This document shows positions 7,502-15,078 of a stretch of 64,000 nucleotides of DNA, piece by piece (the first letter of the stretch is position 1; each line of letters begins with the position of its first letter). This DNA is from Mogibacterium diversum_A (GTDB lineage: Bacteria; Bacillota; Clostridia; Peptostreptococcales; Anaerovoracaceae): the NCBI RefSeq assembly GCF_938028775.1, contig NZ_CALIZG010000008.1:127010-191009 (forward strand). Direction: 5' to 3'. The notes under the pieces are model-generated. The model worked only from the letters and a program-made list of their open reading frames with translations, ran no database searches and had not been told where the DNA came from. The translations under genes were made by a program, and so were the position numbers.

Positions 7502-10294
7502 TTAACCTTTCTTTCCTGCAATCTTTACTTTCACTGCCTGTTTGATCGCGTATGGGATTATGTGTTTCATCTTTTCTTCGCTAGGTACCATCTTGGAACA
7601 TTCTGGATGTTCACGATGTAGCTTAATTGCGTCAAATCCACATTTCGTAGTACATACACCGCACCCGATACACTTGTTCTCGTCTACGATTGAGGCTCCA
7701 CACGATAAACATCTTGAAGTTTCCTTCTTGACCTGCTCTTCGGTAAAGGAGATTCTCTCATCTTTAAACGTCCTTGCCAGCGCTTCATTATATCCAATTC
7801 TCTCTCTTGGTGAATTATCGAATGACTCTTCGTTTACGCTCATATCTTTTTTATTAAATTCAACAAAGTTTCTGCGATCTCTCCCTAACGTAAGGCTTGA
7901 TCGTGGCTGTACAAATCTATGAAGAGATACAGCCCCTTCTTTACCTGCGGCAATCGCATCGATAGCGAACTTCTGACCAGTGTAAACATCGCCTCCAACA
8001 AAGATATCCGGTTCGTCCGTCTGATATGTAACTGGATCCGCCTTTACAGTCCCATTTGCATTAAGTTCAATATCAGTACCTTCAAGTATCTCTCCACACT
8101 CTACCTTTTGACCTATACAGTAAATTACGGTGGTACATCTAGCAGTCACACGATCATTATCATCAAACCTTGGAGCAAATCTACCTTCGTCATCTCTCAC
8201 TCTGAGGCACTTTCTAAACGATATCGCTTCACAATTATCTTCATTTTTTGAAATAGAGATTGGTCCCCATCCACCATGAATCGTTATTCCATCACGTTCA
8301 CACTCACTTCTATCCTCTTCGCCGCAAGGCATCTTTTCATATTCTTCAAGGGAATACATATCCACGGCATCTGCACCAAGTCTTATGGCTGTCCTAGCAA
8401 CATCGCAAGCGATATTACCACCACCGATAACAACCACTCGTCCCTTTAGTTCAGTTGCATCGCCGAGATTAACACTACGCATAAAATCGATACCAGATAT
8501 AATGCCATTTGCATCAGCTCCACTTATATCTAGCTCTCCGCCAGACTGCAGTCCAACAGCTAAGTAGAATCCTTTGAAACCTTGCTCCCTTAGCTCTGGA
8601 ATCGTGATATCCCTACCTACTTCAACTCCACATCTAAATTGGACACCAAGTTCTTTTAGCACATCGATTTCTGCCTCTACAACATCCTTTTCAAGTCTAA
8701 AACTAGGAATTCCATTGGTAAGCATTCCACCCATTCTGCGTTCCTTCTCGAATATTGTTGGACTGTATCCCTTTATAGCTAAATAATATGCGCAACTTAA
8801 ACCAGCTGGTCCGCCACCGATTATGGCAATCTTTTCGTCAAACTCCCCACACACCTTAGGTATAACCTTATCAGGGACAAATCTTCTGTCGCTGTCAAGA
8901 TCTTGCTGTGCGATAAACCTCTTCACTTCATCAATTGCTACTGCCTGATCGATAGTCCCTCTCGTACATGCATCTTCACATCTTCTGTTGCAGATTCTAC
9001 CGCAAACCGCTGGAAATGGGTTCTCTCTCTTTATTAACTCTAGAGCCTCCTTATATTTTCCTTGTGCCGCAAGTCTTAAATAACCCTGAACTGCAATATG
9101 AGCAGGGCAGGCCGTTTTACAAGGAGCAGTTCCAGTTTCATAGCAATTGATGCGGTTATTGTCTCTATAATCTATATCCCATTTCTCAGGACCCCACTTC
9201 TCAAGTGAAGGCATAGAACTCTTTGGATACTTAACTTCCGACCCGTCCGCTTTACATAGCTTCTGACCAAGCTTAACCGCACCTGCTGGACAGTACTCTA
9301 CACATCTGCCACAAGCAACGCAATTTTCTTTCTCTACTCTTGCAACATATGATGAGCGCGACATATTTGGAGTATTGAATAGCTGTGACGTTCTTAATGC
9401 ATAGCATACGTTTACATTACAGTTGCATATTGCGAATATCTTCTGCTCTCCGTCAATATTAGTAATCTGATGAACGAATCCATTATCCTCTGCTTTTTTA
9501 AATATCTCAAGCGCCTCTTCTTTGGAAATGTATCGTCCGCCCTTCTTCGTTTCTACAACGTAATCCGCCATATCACCGACAGCTATGCACCAATCGTTAA
9601 AATCGTCAGCGCAGCCTTCGTCGTATGAACAGTTAGATTTACGGCAAGAGCATGGGCTCGCCGCATACTTGCCTTCATATTTCTCAAGCCAGTGCGAAAT
9701 ATGCTCAACAGAGATAGAAGTCTCCTCCATTGAAATTGCTTGCTCTACAGGAATAACATGCATTCCAACACCAGCACCCCCAGGCGGAACAATTTTAGTT
9801 ACTCTCTCAAGAGGAAGAAACGTCATCCTCTCGAAAAATCGACCAAGCTCCGGATGCTCATTCATATTGGTCTCATGCATAGCTGCAAATTCACCAACTC
9901 CAGGTACAAACATAGGAACTATGTATCTCTTTTCATTCTTAGGATTTGTACCATCTAGATTCTCCCAATTATACTCGAGAATGCCCTGTTCGGACATATG
10001 ATCTATGAGTTTCCTGCAGTGCTCTTCACTCATGCCAGAAAGCTTATGAATTTCTTCAAATGTCTTTGGTTTCCTCACTCCGAGTTTACTCGCTAGCTCA
10101 GCCTCCTCGTCAGAAATTAAAGCTGCCAGCCCCCAATACTCCGGGTCATCTTTTGTAATCTTCTTAAGACCTAGATGCTGTGCAGGTCTATCGGTAATCA
10201 TCTTAGCAAGTTTAACTATCGGTTCGCGAATGGGGCCGTCATCCTTAACACATTCTGGTTTTTTATTTCCTTTAATCTTATCGTAATTAATCAT
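7502..10294 (-). CDS. Multidomain FAD/NAD(P) and iron-sulfur oxidoreductase
   Basis: A 930-residue redox protein. Residues 1-200 hold a helical region that may include a winged-helix part. Cys clusters follow at 215-228 (CSCRKSNC) and 290-297, a [4Fe-4S] ferredoxin motif CVACGRCVEYC at 325-335, and a GltD/NfnB-like part at about 380-840 with a Cys-rich N-terminal domain, the FAD site GGGPAG (493-498) and an NAD(P) site VIGGGNIACDV. Two more cluster motifs lie at 862-885. It probably moves electrons between NAD(P)H and ferredoxin or an unknown acceptor. It sits between a Trp-rich membrane protein and hypA-hypB. Annotation tools may call it glutamate synthase small subunit, but no GltB is nearby. 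Specific reaction unknown. Confidence 0.85.
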   Translation of the reverse strand: MINYDKIKGNKKPECVKDDGPIREPIVKLAKMITDRPAQHLGLKKITKDDPEYWGLAALISDEEAELASKLGVRKPKTFEEIHKLSGMSEEHCRKLIDHMSEQGILEYNWENLDGTNPKNEKRYIVPMFVPGVGEFAAMHETNMNEHPELGRFFERMTFLPLERVTKIVPPGGAGVGMHVIPVEQAISMEETSISVEHISHWLEKYEGKYAASPCSCRKSNCSYDEGCADDFNDWCIAVGDMADYVVETKKGGRYISKEEALEIFKKAEDNGFVHQITNIDGEQKIFAICNCNVNVCYALRTSQLFNTPNMSRSSYVARVEKENCVACGRCVEYCPAGAVKLGQKLCKADGSEVKYPKSSMPSLEKWGPEKWDIDYRDNNRINCYETGTAPCKTACPAHIAVQGYLRLAAQGKYKEALELIKRENPFPAVCGRICNRRCEDACTRGTIDQAVAIDEVKRFIAQQDLDSDRRFVPDKVIPKVCGEFDEKIAIIGGGPAGLSCAYYLAIKGYSPTIFEKERRMGGMLTNGIPSFRLEKDVVEAEIDVLKELGVQFRCGVEVGRDITIPELREQGFKGFYLAVGLQSGGELDISGADANGIISGIDFMRSVNLGDATELKGRVVVIGGGNIACDVARTAIRLGADAVDMYSLEEYEKMPCGEEDRSECERDGITIHGGWGPISISKNEDNCEAISFRKCLRVRDDEGRFAPRFDDNDRVTARCTTVIYCIGQKVECGEILEGTDIELNANGTVKADPVTYQTDEPDIFVGGDVYTGQKFAIDAIAAGKEGAVSLHRFVQPRSSLTLGRDRRNFVEFNKKDMSVNEESFDNSPRERIGYNEALARTFKDERISFTEEQVKKETSRCLSCGASIVDENKCIGCGVCTTKCGFDAIKLHREHPECSKMVPSEEKMKHIIPYAIKQAVKVKIAGKKG

Positions 10295-10323
10295 ACTGCT
10301 CTCCTATAATCACTAGAATCTGA

Positions 10324-11361
10324 TTATGCTGCTCTCGCCATAGCCTCCTCAAAGTCACGTGTACCTTTAAATACTTCTTTTTTGTATGGATTAATGCCCT
10401 GAGCTTTTGCTCGTTTAACGATGTATGCAAATATTGCAAGGTTAATAAGAATTGAAGCGATTGCAACAACTCCACCAGCTCTAGGATTAGCGGCAGTTGG
10501 GTGAATATTGGACTTCATGAAACCATCTGCGTATAAGCTTGGTATTACGGAGAATCTGCTATAATCTTGGAACATTGGGAATACTTGTGCGAACATACAC
10601 CAAGTAGCGAGTGTATTGGCACGATTCTGAATCCATCCACCTTTATTCCAGAACATCGCTGCAACAGTTGGTGCTAATAGTAGCGCAAATCCGCAGTACC
10701 ACGAATGTGTTGGAAGATTTAAATACGTATACTCAAAATTCCAAATATCATAAGCTAGTATATAAGCCCATGTCATATCCGGCCATAGCATATCATCTTT
10801 CTTTTTAGACTGATAAATCCCCCACCATCCAGTCATGCAGAATATGTTTATAATGCCTGCAACACCATTGGCTACATTCCACCAGCCACCGTAAAGCCAT
10901 ACACCTTCAGAGGATAACCACCATCTCGTGCCTGTATTAGCCAGTGCAATAGATCCTCTTATTGCACTCTCGAAATCGCTACATACTGCGATTACTATGT
11001 TAATAGCCACAATTACAAACGGAAAGACTTTAAACCATTCGGTCTTTCCAATGCCCTTCTTGTATTTGAGCATCATAAACCCTATGCATCCTGCTGTAGC
11101 TGCATAGAGCTTAGCATAATGGAACCAGCTGGTCATATGAACGTATGTAGGGTTCTTAAGCGCCCAGGAAGCACCATTAGCCGCACCGATATAGATAGCG
11201 ATAAAATAAGCAGTTAGTGCCGCCGGTAACACGAAAAAGAAAAAACAGCCTCCCGCTTTAGATCTTCTCTGAATCTCATTTGTAATAATAAGTCCTGCAA
11301 AAACCATAACCCATCCAATTAGCTGGTAAAATGAGTTATCACCATAAACCTGGAATAACAT
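10324..11361 (-). CDS. Trp-rich polytopic membrane protein, DUF5692-like
   Basis: 345 residues with about nine hydrophobic segments and many Trp and Tyr residues, for example GVWLYGGWWNV and MTGWWGIY. From memory it resembles the DUF5692 family found in anaerobic Firmicutes; I cannot confirm this. No haem or quinone motif is clear. AGGCGCC-type spacing upstream of ATG is weak. It is the first gene of the operon with the flavo-iron-sulfur protein (29 bases downstream) and hypA-hypB, which suggests a membrane partner for that redox protein. It diverges from a LysR gene. Confidence 0.7.
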   Translation of the reverse strand: MLFQVYGDNSFYQLIGWVMVFAGLIITNEIQRRSKAGGCFFFFVLPAALTAYFIAIYIGAANGASWALKNPTYVHMTSWFHYAKLYAATAGCIGFMMLKYKKGIGKTEWFKVFPFVIVAINIVIAVCSDFESAIRGSIALANTGTRWWLSSEGVWLYGGWWNVANGVAGIINIFCMTGWWGIYQSKKKDDMLWPDMTWAYILAYDIWNFEYTYLNLPTHSWYCGFALLLAPTVAAMFWNKGGWIQNRANTLATWCMFAQVFPMFQDYSRFSVIPSLYADGFMKSNIHPTAANPRAGGVVAIASILINLAIFAYIVKRAKAQGINPYKKEVFKGTRDFEEAMARAA

Positions 11362-11523
11362 TTGGCGCCTCCTTCAATAAATAATTCGTAGCGTTTTATC
11401 CGACATCTGTGATTGATATCTTTTTATCAATTGTAATCTTGTTTCACGTTGTCCCGCAATTCAAAATATGATAGTATTTATTCTATATTAGAATATATAG
11501 CTTCGTTAATCGAAAGGCACGTT

Positions 11524-12414
11524 ATGAATACAGAACATATAAAAGAATTTATTTTATTGGCTAGCAATCTTAATTTTAGCAAGGCTGCCGAGGATTCATT
11601 TATATCACAATCATCATTATCTAAACATATAAGAATTCTTGAGAAGGAACTCGGGGCACAATTATTTATTCGAACCACGCGATCAATTAGGTTAACTGAA
11701 GCAGGAATCATGTTTTTGCCTTATGCAAAAAAGATAATTGGACTATGCGACTCGTACTCGAATGAGTTAGAACTATTTAGCTCCAGGGATAACAACAAAC
11801 TCGTTGTTGGAATTATCTCAAATCCACAGTATTACGACCTTGCAGGGTATATGATTGGATTTATGATTGCTGAACCCGATATAAATTTTAATCTTATCGA
11901 GGCAGATGAAATAGGCTTGCTAGAGATGTTTAAACAACGAAAATACAATCTATTTACGGCATTTCCTCCTAGTGAGTTAACTGGGAATTATGAGTTTCTG
12001 CCAATGGTTGAAACTAAATTTGTAGCATTAGTTAATACATCTCATCCACTCGCTAACAAAACCAGCCTATCGCTTAAGGATTTGTCTGGCGAGAAGATAC
12101 TCATACCTGGGAGGAACTCCACTCTCCAGACTATTATTAAAGATGCCATGATTGCGCAGGAGCTTGAATTTTGTCCTACGTACGAAGGTAGTTCAATAGG
12201 AAGTATTGAGCTACTAAAGGCTGGAATGGGGATTTCACTTCATTCTGTTGAATTTTCGAATAATCTGCCAAATAATTCAAATATACAGGCTATACCAATT
12301 GAGCCAGATATAAAATTCGTATACGGTATAGGACATCGTCCTATAGATGAACTTTCTTCAAGTGAAAAAAAGTATTTAAACTACCTAAAGCAATTCGAAT
12401 TAAAAAAAATATAG
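11524..12414 (+). CDS. LysR-family transcriptional regulator
   Basis: DNA-binding regulator with an N-terminal winged helix (residues 1-60: NLNFSKAAEDSFISQSSLSKHI, abbreviated here to its core SQSSLSKHI) and a C-terminal periplasmic-binding-fold effector domain. 296 residues is typical. An upstream in-frame start at 11449 exists, but ATG 11524 has GAAAGG 6 bases before it and begins at the normal LysR position. It is divergent from the membrane/flavoprotein/hypAB operon with a 162-base gap, the classical arrangement for LysR control of that operon. Effector unknown. Confidence 0.88.
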   Translation: MNTEHIKEFILLASNLNFSKAAEDSFISQSSLSKHIRILEKELGAQLFIRTTRSIRLTEAGIMFLPYAKKIIGLCDSYSNELELFSSRDNNKLVVGIISNPQYYDLAGYMIGFMIAEPDINFNLIEADEIGLLEMFKQRKYNLFTAFPPSELTGNYEFLPMVETKFVALVNTSHPLANKTSLSLKDLSGEKILIPGRNSTLQTIIKDAMIAQELEFCPTYEGSSIGSIELLKAGMGISLHSVEFSNNLPNNSNIQAIPIEPDIKFVYGIGHRPIDELSSSEKKYLNYLKQFELKKI

Positions 12415-12431
12415 ATATATGTGATATAAAC

Positions 12432-12473
12432 AAAACATCAGCCTGCAGGTGATATCCCGCGGGCTGATATTTT
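12432..12473 (+). terminator. Intrinsic terminator after the LysR gene
   Basis: ATCAGCC pairs with GGGCTGAT, with an inner GC.GG/CC.GC stem and a TGATAT loop, followed by a T-run. It shares most of its bases with the terminator at 6433 (GTGATATCC and GCGGGCTG in both), so the two look like copies of one element. Confidence 0.8.
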
Positions 12474-12485
12474 TGATCAATGCAT

Positions 12486-12608
12486 TTAGGTGATATGAAT
12501 CATCGTTTTTATGTTTCGTACTAGATATGTAAATATGGAAAATTTATCGATTAACGCCTCCACTATTTCAGTTTCAGGTTTCGCTTCTTCACGCCTGCTT
12601 CCTGCCAT
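12486..12608 (-). CDS. Possible 40-residue small protein overlapping the P-loop gene
   Basis: An ATG at 12608 lies inside the 3' end of the P-loop/Asp23 gene in another frame and opens a 40-codon frame past that gene's stop. The product has a charged start (MAGSRREEAKPETE) and an amphipathic or membrane-like helix EALIDKFSIFTYLVRNI. No clear ribosome site is present, so expression would rely on coupling with the upstream gene. It could also be a frame-shifted tail of the larger protein, or chance. Low confidence. Confidence 0.3.
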   Translation of the reverse strand: MAGSRREEAKPETEIVEALIDKFSIFTYLVRNIKTMIHIT

Positions 12609-13443
12609 GATTACGTATTATCTCGCGGTCGAGCACTAGCTCCTTGATGTTAACATTTACGCACTTTACCTGAAACGAAGTCATCTGCTCAATGCTGCGC
12701 TTAACGTCCCTTTGGAGGATAATGCAGGAGCGCATACAATCGACAGTCTTCCTGACCTTTAGATCCAGCTCGATTACCAGACTGCCAGTTTTACCATTGT
12801 TATAAAAATTCGTCACCCTGATGTTCCGTCGATACTTCCTAGCCACAATCCTGATAATATCACCAATTACGTTCTCATTAATCGTATAATTTCCATTATA
12901 GGCGTATTGTGGCATAACCACAGTTTTTTCATACTTATCTGTCTCATCGTTAGCGAGGTTCCAATTTTTGAGAAATCTCTGTGGGTTCATGAAATACCCT
13001 GCAAAATCTCTCTTTAAATCACCCATTGGCGCCGGAATAACGTGTTCCCCATGGTTGTAGCGACGCTCCGCTGCAAGTTTACGTTCACCGGCGCTGGTAT
13101 AATCCTCTATGTATAGTCTCTCTATAGCCCTTGGTATTTCTAGTGTGTCGGTTATTATGTCCACCATATGGTCAGATGTACCGAGCACGAGTATTTTCTT
13201 AATCTTGAGGGATTTAATTTTTTTCTGTACGTCGATTCGGTGATCCTCATAATTGAAAAGTGCAGTGCGCATAGCTTTAGCTCTAGATTCACATTTTTTG
13301 GCTGATCTACCTGCCACAATTTTATTTTTATAAATCAAAAGACCATCATCAATCAGCGCCGGAATCCCCTTTTCTTTAGCAACCCTAATTGCTTGATAGC
13401 TCTTACCAGTCCCACTTTTTCCTGTAAATGAATATACCTTCAT
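12589..13443 (-). CDS. P-loop ATPase fused to Asp23-like domain
   Basis: 284 residues. The N-terminus has a Walker A GKSGTGKS (8-15) and an NTPase-like core to about residue 120. Residues about 185-284 (IGDIIRIVARKY, then GSLVIELDLKVR and a final IKELV) look like an Asp23/Gls24 domain, a fold linked to cell-envelope stress. The combination is unusual; I do not recognise a named family. Substrate and role are unknown. It is divergent from a ferredoxin gene with a 112-base gap and has no close same-strand neighbour except the overlapping small ORF. Confidence 0.7.
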   Translation of the reverse strand: MKVYSFTGKSGTGKSYQAIRVAKEKGIPALIDDGLLIYKNKIVAGRSAKKCESRAKAMRTALFNYEDHRIDVQKKIKSLKIKKILVLGTSDHMVDIITDTLEIPRAIERLYIEDYTSAGERKLAAERRYNHGEHVIPAPMGDLKRDFAGYFMNPQRFLKNWNLANDETDKYEKTVVMPQYAYNGNYTINENVIGDIIRIVARKYRRNIRVTNFYNNGKTGSLVIELDLKVRKTVDCMRSCIILQRDVKRSIEQMTSFQVKCVNVNIKELVLDREIIRNHGRKQA

Positions 13444-13555
13444 ATAACATTATTCCTTGAAAACTTCACAAAAAGTTAACTTTATCAAACCCATTATACC
13501 ATGATACAATGCAGATAAAGAAATTAAATGAATTGTTTATCATAGGAGGATTATT

Positions 13556-13723
13556 ATGGCTTATAAGATTAGCGAAGATTGCATCAGCTGTGGTGCTTGC
13601 ATGGATGGTTGCCCTGTAGAGGCTATTACAGAGGGAACACCTTATGTAATCGATGCAGATACTTGCATTGACTGCGGAGCTTGCGCAGATGTATGTCCAG
13701 TAGGAGCACCTGCTCAGGAATAA
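13556..13723 (+). CDS. 2[4Fe-4S] ferredoxin, clostridial type
   Basis: A 55-residue electron carrier with two cluster motifs, CISCGACMDGCP and CIDCGACADVCP, the standard bacterial-type arrangement and length. It probably serves the pyruvate/2-oxoacid:ferredoxin oxidoreductases, such as the one at 45.5-48.1 kb. AGGAGG at 13544-13549 stands 6 bases before the ATG. It is monocistronic, ended by a strong terminator. Confidence 0.96.
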   Translation: MAYKISEDCISCGACMDGCPVEAITEGTPYVIDADTCIDCGACADVCPVGAPAQE

Positions 13724-13749
13724 TCCGTTAAGGATATACCAAAGGTAGC

Positions 13750-13782
13750 AAAAACCCCTGTGCTTTGTACAGGGTTTTTTTT
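13750..13782 (+). terminator. Intrinsic terminator of the ferredoxin gene
   Basis: ACCCCTGT pairs with ACAGGGT over a short loop (GCTTTGT) and is followed by eight T residues. Confidence 0.9.
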
Positions 13783-13807
13783 ATGCTCCTACCTCAAAAT
13801 TTATACA

Positions 13808-13840
13808 AACAAAATGGCTGGGCACTGCCCAACCATTTCT
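13808..13840 (-). terminator. Terminator downstream of rex
   Basis: ATGGTTGGGC pairs with GCCCAGCCAT (one G-T) over an AGT loop on the minus strand, followed by TTTTG. It ends the acpP-rex transcript. Confidence 0.75.
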
Positions 13841-13864
13841 TTTCTTTGAATTATGTCTAACTAT

Positions 13865-14518
13865 TTACTTCTCAGCATCTTCTAGCTCATTGCTTCTGAT
13901 TAAGAACGACAGTGTGTGTAAACTATCACTTAGATGAACATTCTCAACAGCGACATCGTTTGGCACATTGAGATCTACTGGTGCAAAATTCCAGATTCCC
14001 TCTATACCAGCATCGACAAGAACATCTGTGACTTTCTGCGCATTCTCACGGTTAACGCAGATAATCGCAATATCTATGTCATTTTCCTTTACAAAATCGC
14101 TCATCTCAGAAAAATCGCGAACAAGTACATCATTGATGCTTAGACCTACTAGCTTTGGATTAACATCGAAGAGACCAACGATATTAAATCCAATCTTGTA
14201 GTAATAAGTGTAGTTCGTGATTGCCTGACCAAGATTACCAATACCAACTACGATAGTCTTGTACTCACGGTCAAGACCTAGAATCTTGTTAATCTCATTG
14301 AATAGAGAATCAACTGAATAACCGTATCCCTGCTGGCCAAAGCCACCAAATGTATTGAGATCCTGTCTAATCTGAGATGCAGTATAACCAATAAGCTCAC
14401 TTAATTCATTAGAAGAGATTTTCTTAACGCCCTGCTTACGAAGTTCGTTCAAATATCTTCTATATCTTGGTAGTCTGCGGATAATCGCATTTGATACCTT
14501 TGTATTGTTGCTTTTCAT
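13865..14518 (-). CDS. rex: Rex, NADH/NAD+ redox-sensing repressor
   Basis: Represses fermentation and respiration genes when NAD+ is high; NADH releases it from DNA. 217 residues: winged helix with TASQIRQDLNTFGGFGQQGYGY, summarised as QIRQDLNTFG, then a Rossmann domain with GIGNLGQAI and the C-terminal domain-swapped helix. ATG at 14518 is used because the upstream in-frame TTG at 14536 has no support; GTGGGAAG stands before it. It follows the acyl carrier protein gene by 38 bases. The iron alcohol dehydrogenase at 15079 is a likely target by function, not shown here. Confidence 0.95.
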   Translation of the reverse strand: MKSNNTKVSNAIIRRLPRYRRYLNELRKQGVKKISSNELSELIGYTASQIRQDLNTFGGFGQQGYGYSVDSLFNEINKILGLDREYKTIVVGIGNLGQAITNYTYYYKIGFNIVGLFDVNPKLVGLSINDVLVRDFSEMSDFVKENDIDIAIICVNRENAQKVTDVLVDAGIEGIWNFAPVDLNVPNDVAVENVHLSDSLHTLSFLIRSNELEDAEK

Positions 14519-14556
14519 AAATACTTCCCACCCCAACTCGACAATTTTCGTGTTTC

Positions 14557-14784
14557 TTACTTGTGTGAATCTACGTACTCTACTAAATCCTTAACAGTCT
14601 CAAACTTTTCAGCTTCTTCATCTGGAATGTCTAGACCGAAAGCTTCCTCAACGCCAAGAATGATTTCTACAGCATCAAGCGAATCTGCTTCGAGATCTTT
14701 CATCAAGTTGGTGTCCATCTGAACCATATCAGCATCAACTCCAAGCTGCTCGACTACTATATCTCTTATTGTATCAAAAGTCAT
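14557..14784 (-). CDS. acpP: Acyl carrier protein, first copy
   Basis: 75 residues with the phosphopantetheine site LEADSLDAVE. It carries growing acyl chains as a thioester. It lies outside the fatty acid operon, just before rex, and has its own promoter and AGGAGG. A second copy (44970) heads the fatty acid operon; the two differ enough (VEQLGVDADMVQMD versus CENFGVSEDKVTET) that they may have separate jobs. Which one serves main fatty acid synthesis is unknown; operon position favours the second. Confidence 0.94.
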   Translation of the reverse strand: MTFDTIRDIVVEQLGVDADMVQMDTNLMKDLEADSLDAVEIILGVEEAFGLDIPDEEAEKFETVKDLVEYVDSHK

Positions 14785-14800
14785 AGCTCTAACCTCCTTT

Positions 14801-14816
14801 TGAAATTCAACGTTAA
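14801..14816. promoter_or_regulatory. 16-bp motif shared with the second acpP locus
   Basis: TGAAATTCAACGTTAA here matches TGAATTTCAACGTTAA at 45349-45364 at 15 of 16 positions and in the same orientation to the acpP genes. It lies at the expected transcription start of this acpP, a position fit for a repressor. It contains the inverted repeat TTGAA-N-TTCAA. A MarR/FabT-type regulator is a candidate, by inference. Confidence 0.45.
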
Positions 14817-14844
14817 TTATAAATTATACAATCAATTCTTGCAA
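14816..14844 (-). promoter_or_regulatory. Promoter of the first acpP
   Basis: On the minus strand TTGCAA (14839-14844) and TATAAT (14816-14821) are 17 bases apart, a strong sigma-A pattern. Confidence 0.7.
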
Positions 14845-14984
14845 GTTTTTTATCAATCATATGCATATTAATCACGATAAATGTAAATAATTCCGTATAT
14901 TTTTTCATATTTGTAGAGCTATAATTCGCGATTTAACAATTGATTTTATTTTTATAGTGAGGTATCCCCACATTATCAGAAAGA

Positions 14985-15026
14985 AAAGGCTGGGGTCATA
15001 TCACGGCCCCATGCTTTTCTTCGATA
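14985..15026 (-). terminator. Terminator of the alcohol dehydrogenase gene
   Basis: On the minus strand TGGGGCC and GACCCCA flank GTGATAT and are followed by a TTTTCTTT tract; outer AAAAG/CTTTT pairs extend the stem. The interior GTGATAT recurs in the terminators at 6433 and 12432. Confidence 0.75.
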
Positions 15027-15078
15027 AGACTCTTCCTTTTACATATTAAAAGAAATATTAGTAATGTATTAATGAGTT

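Noticed and set aside
7502..10294. Glutamate synthase small subunit
   Set aside because: GltD-like part is present, but the protein has extra N- and C-terminal iron-sulfur regions and no large subunit nearby.
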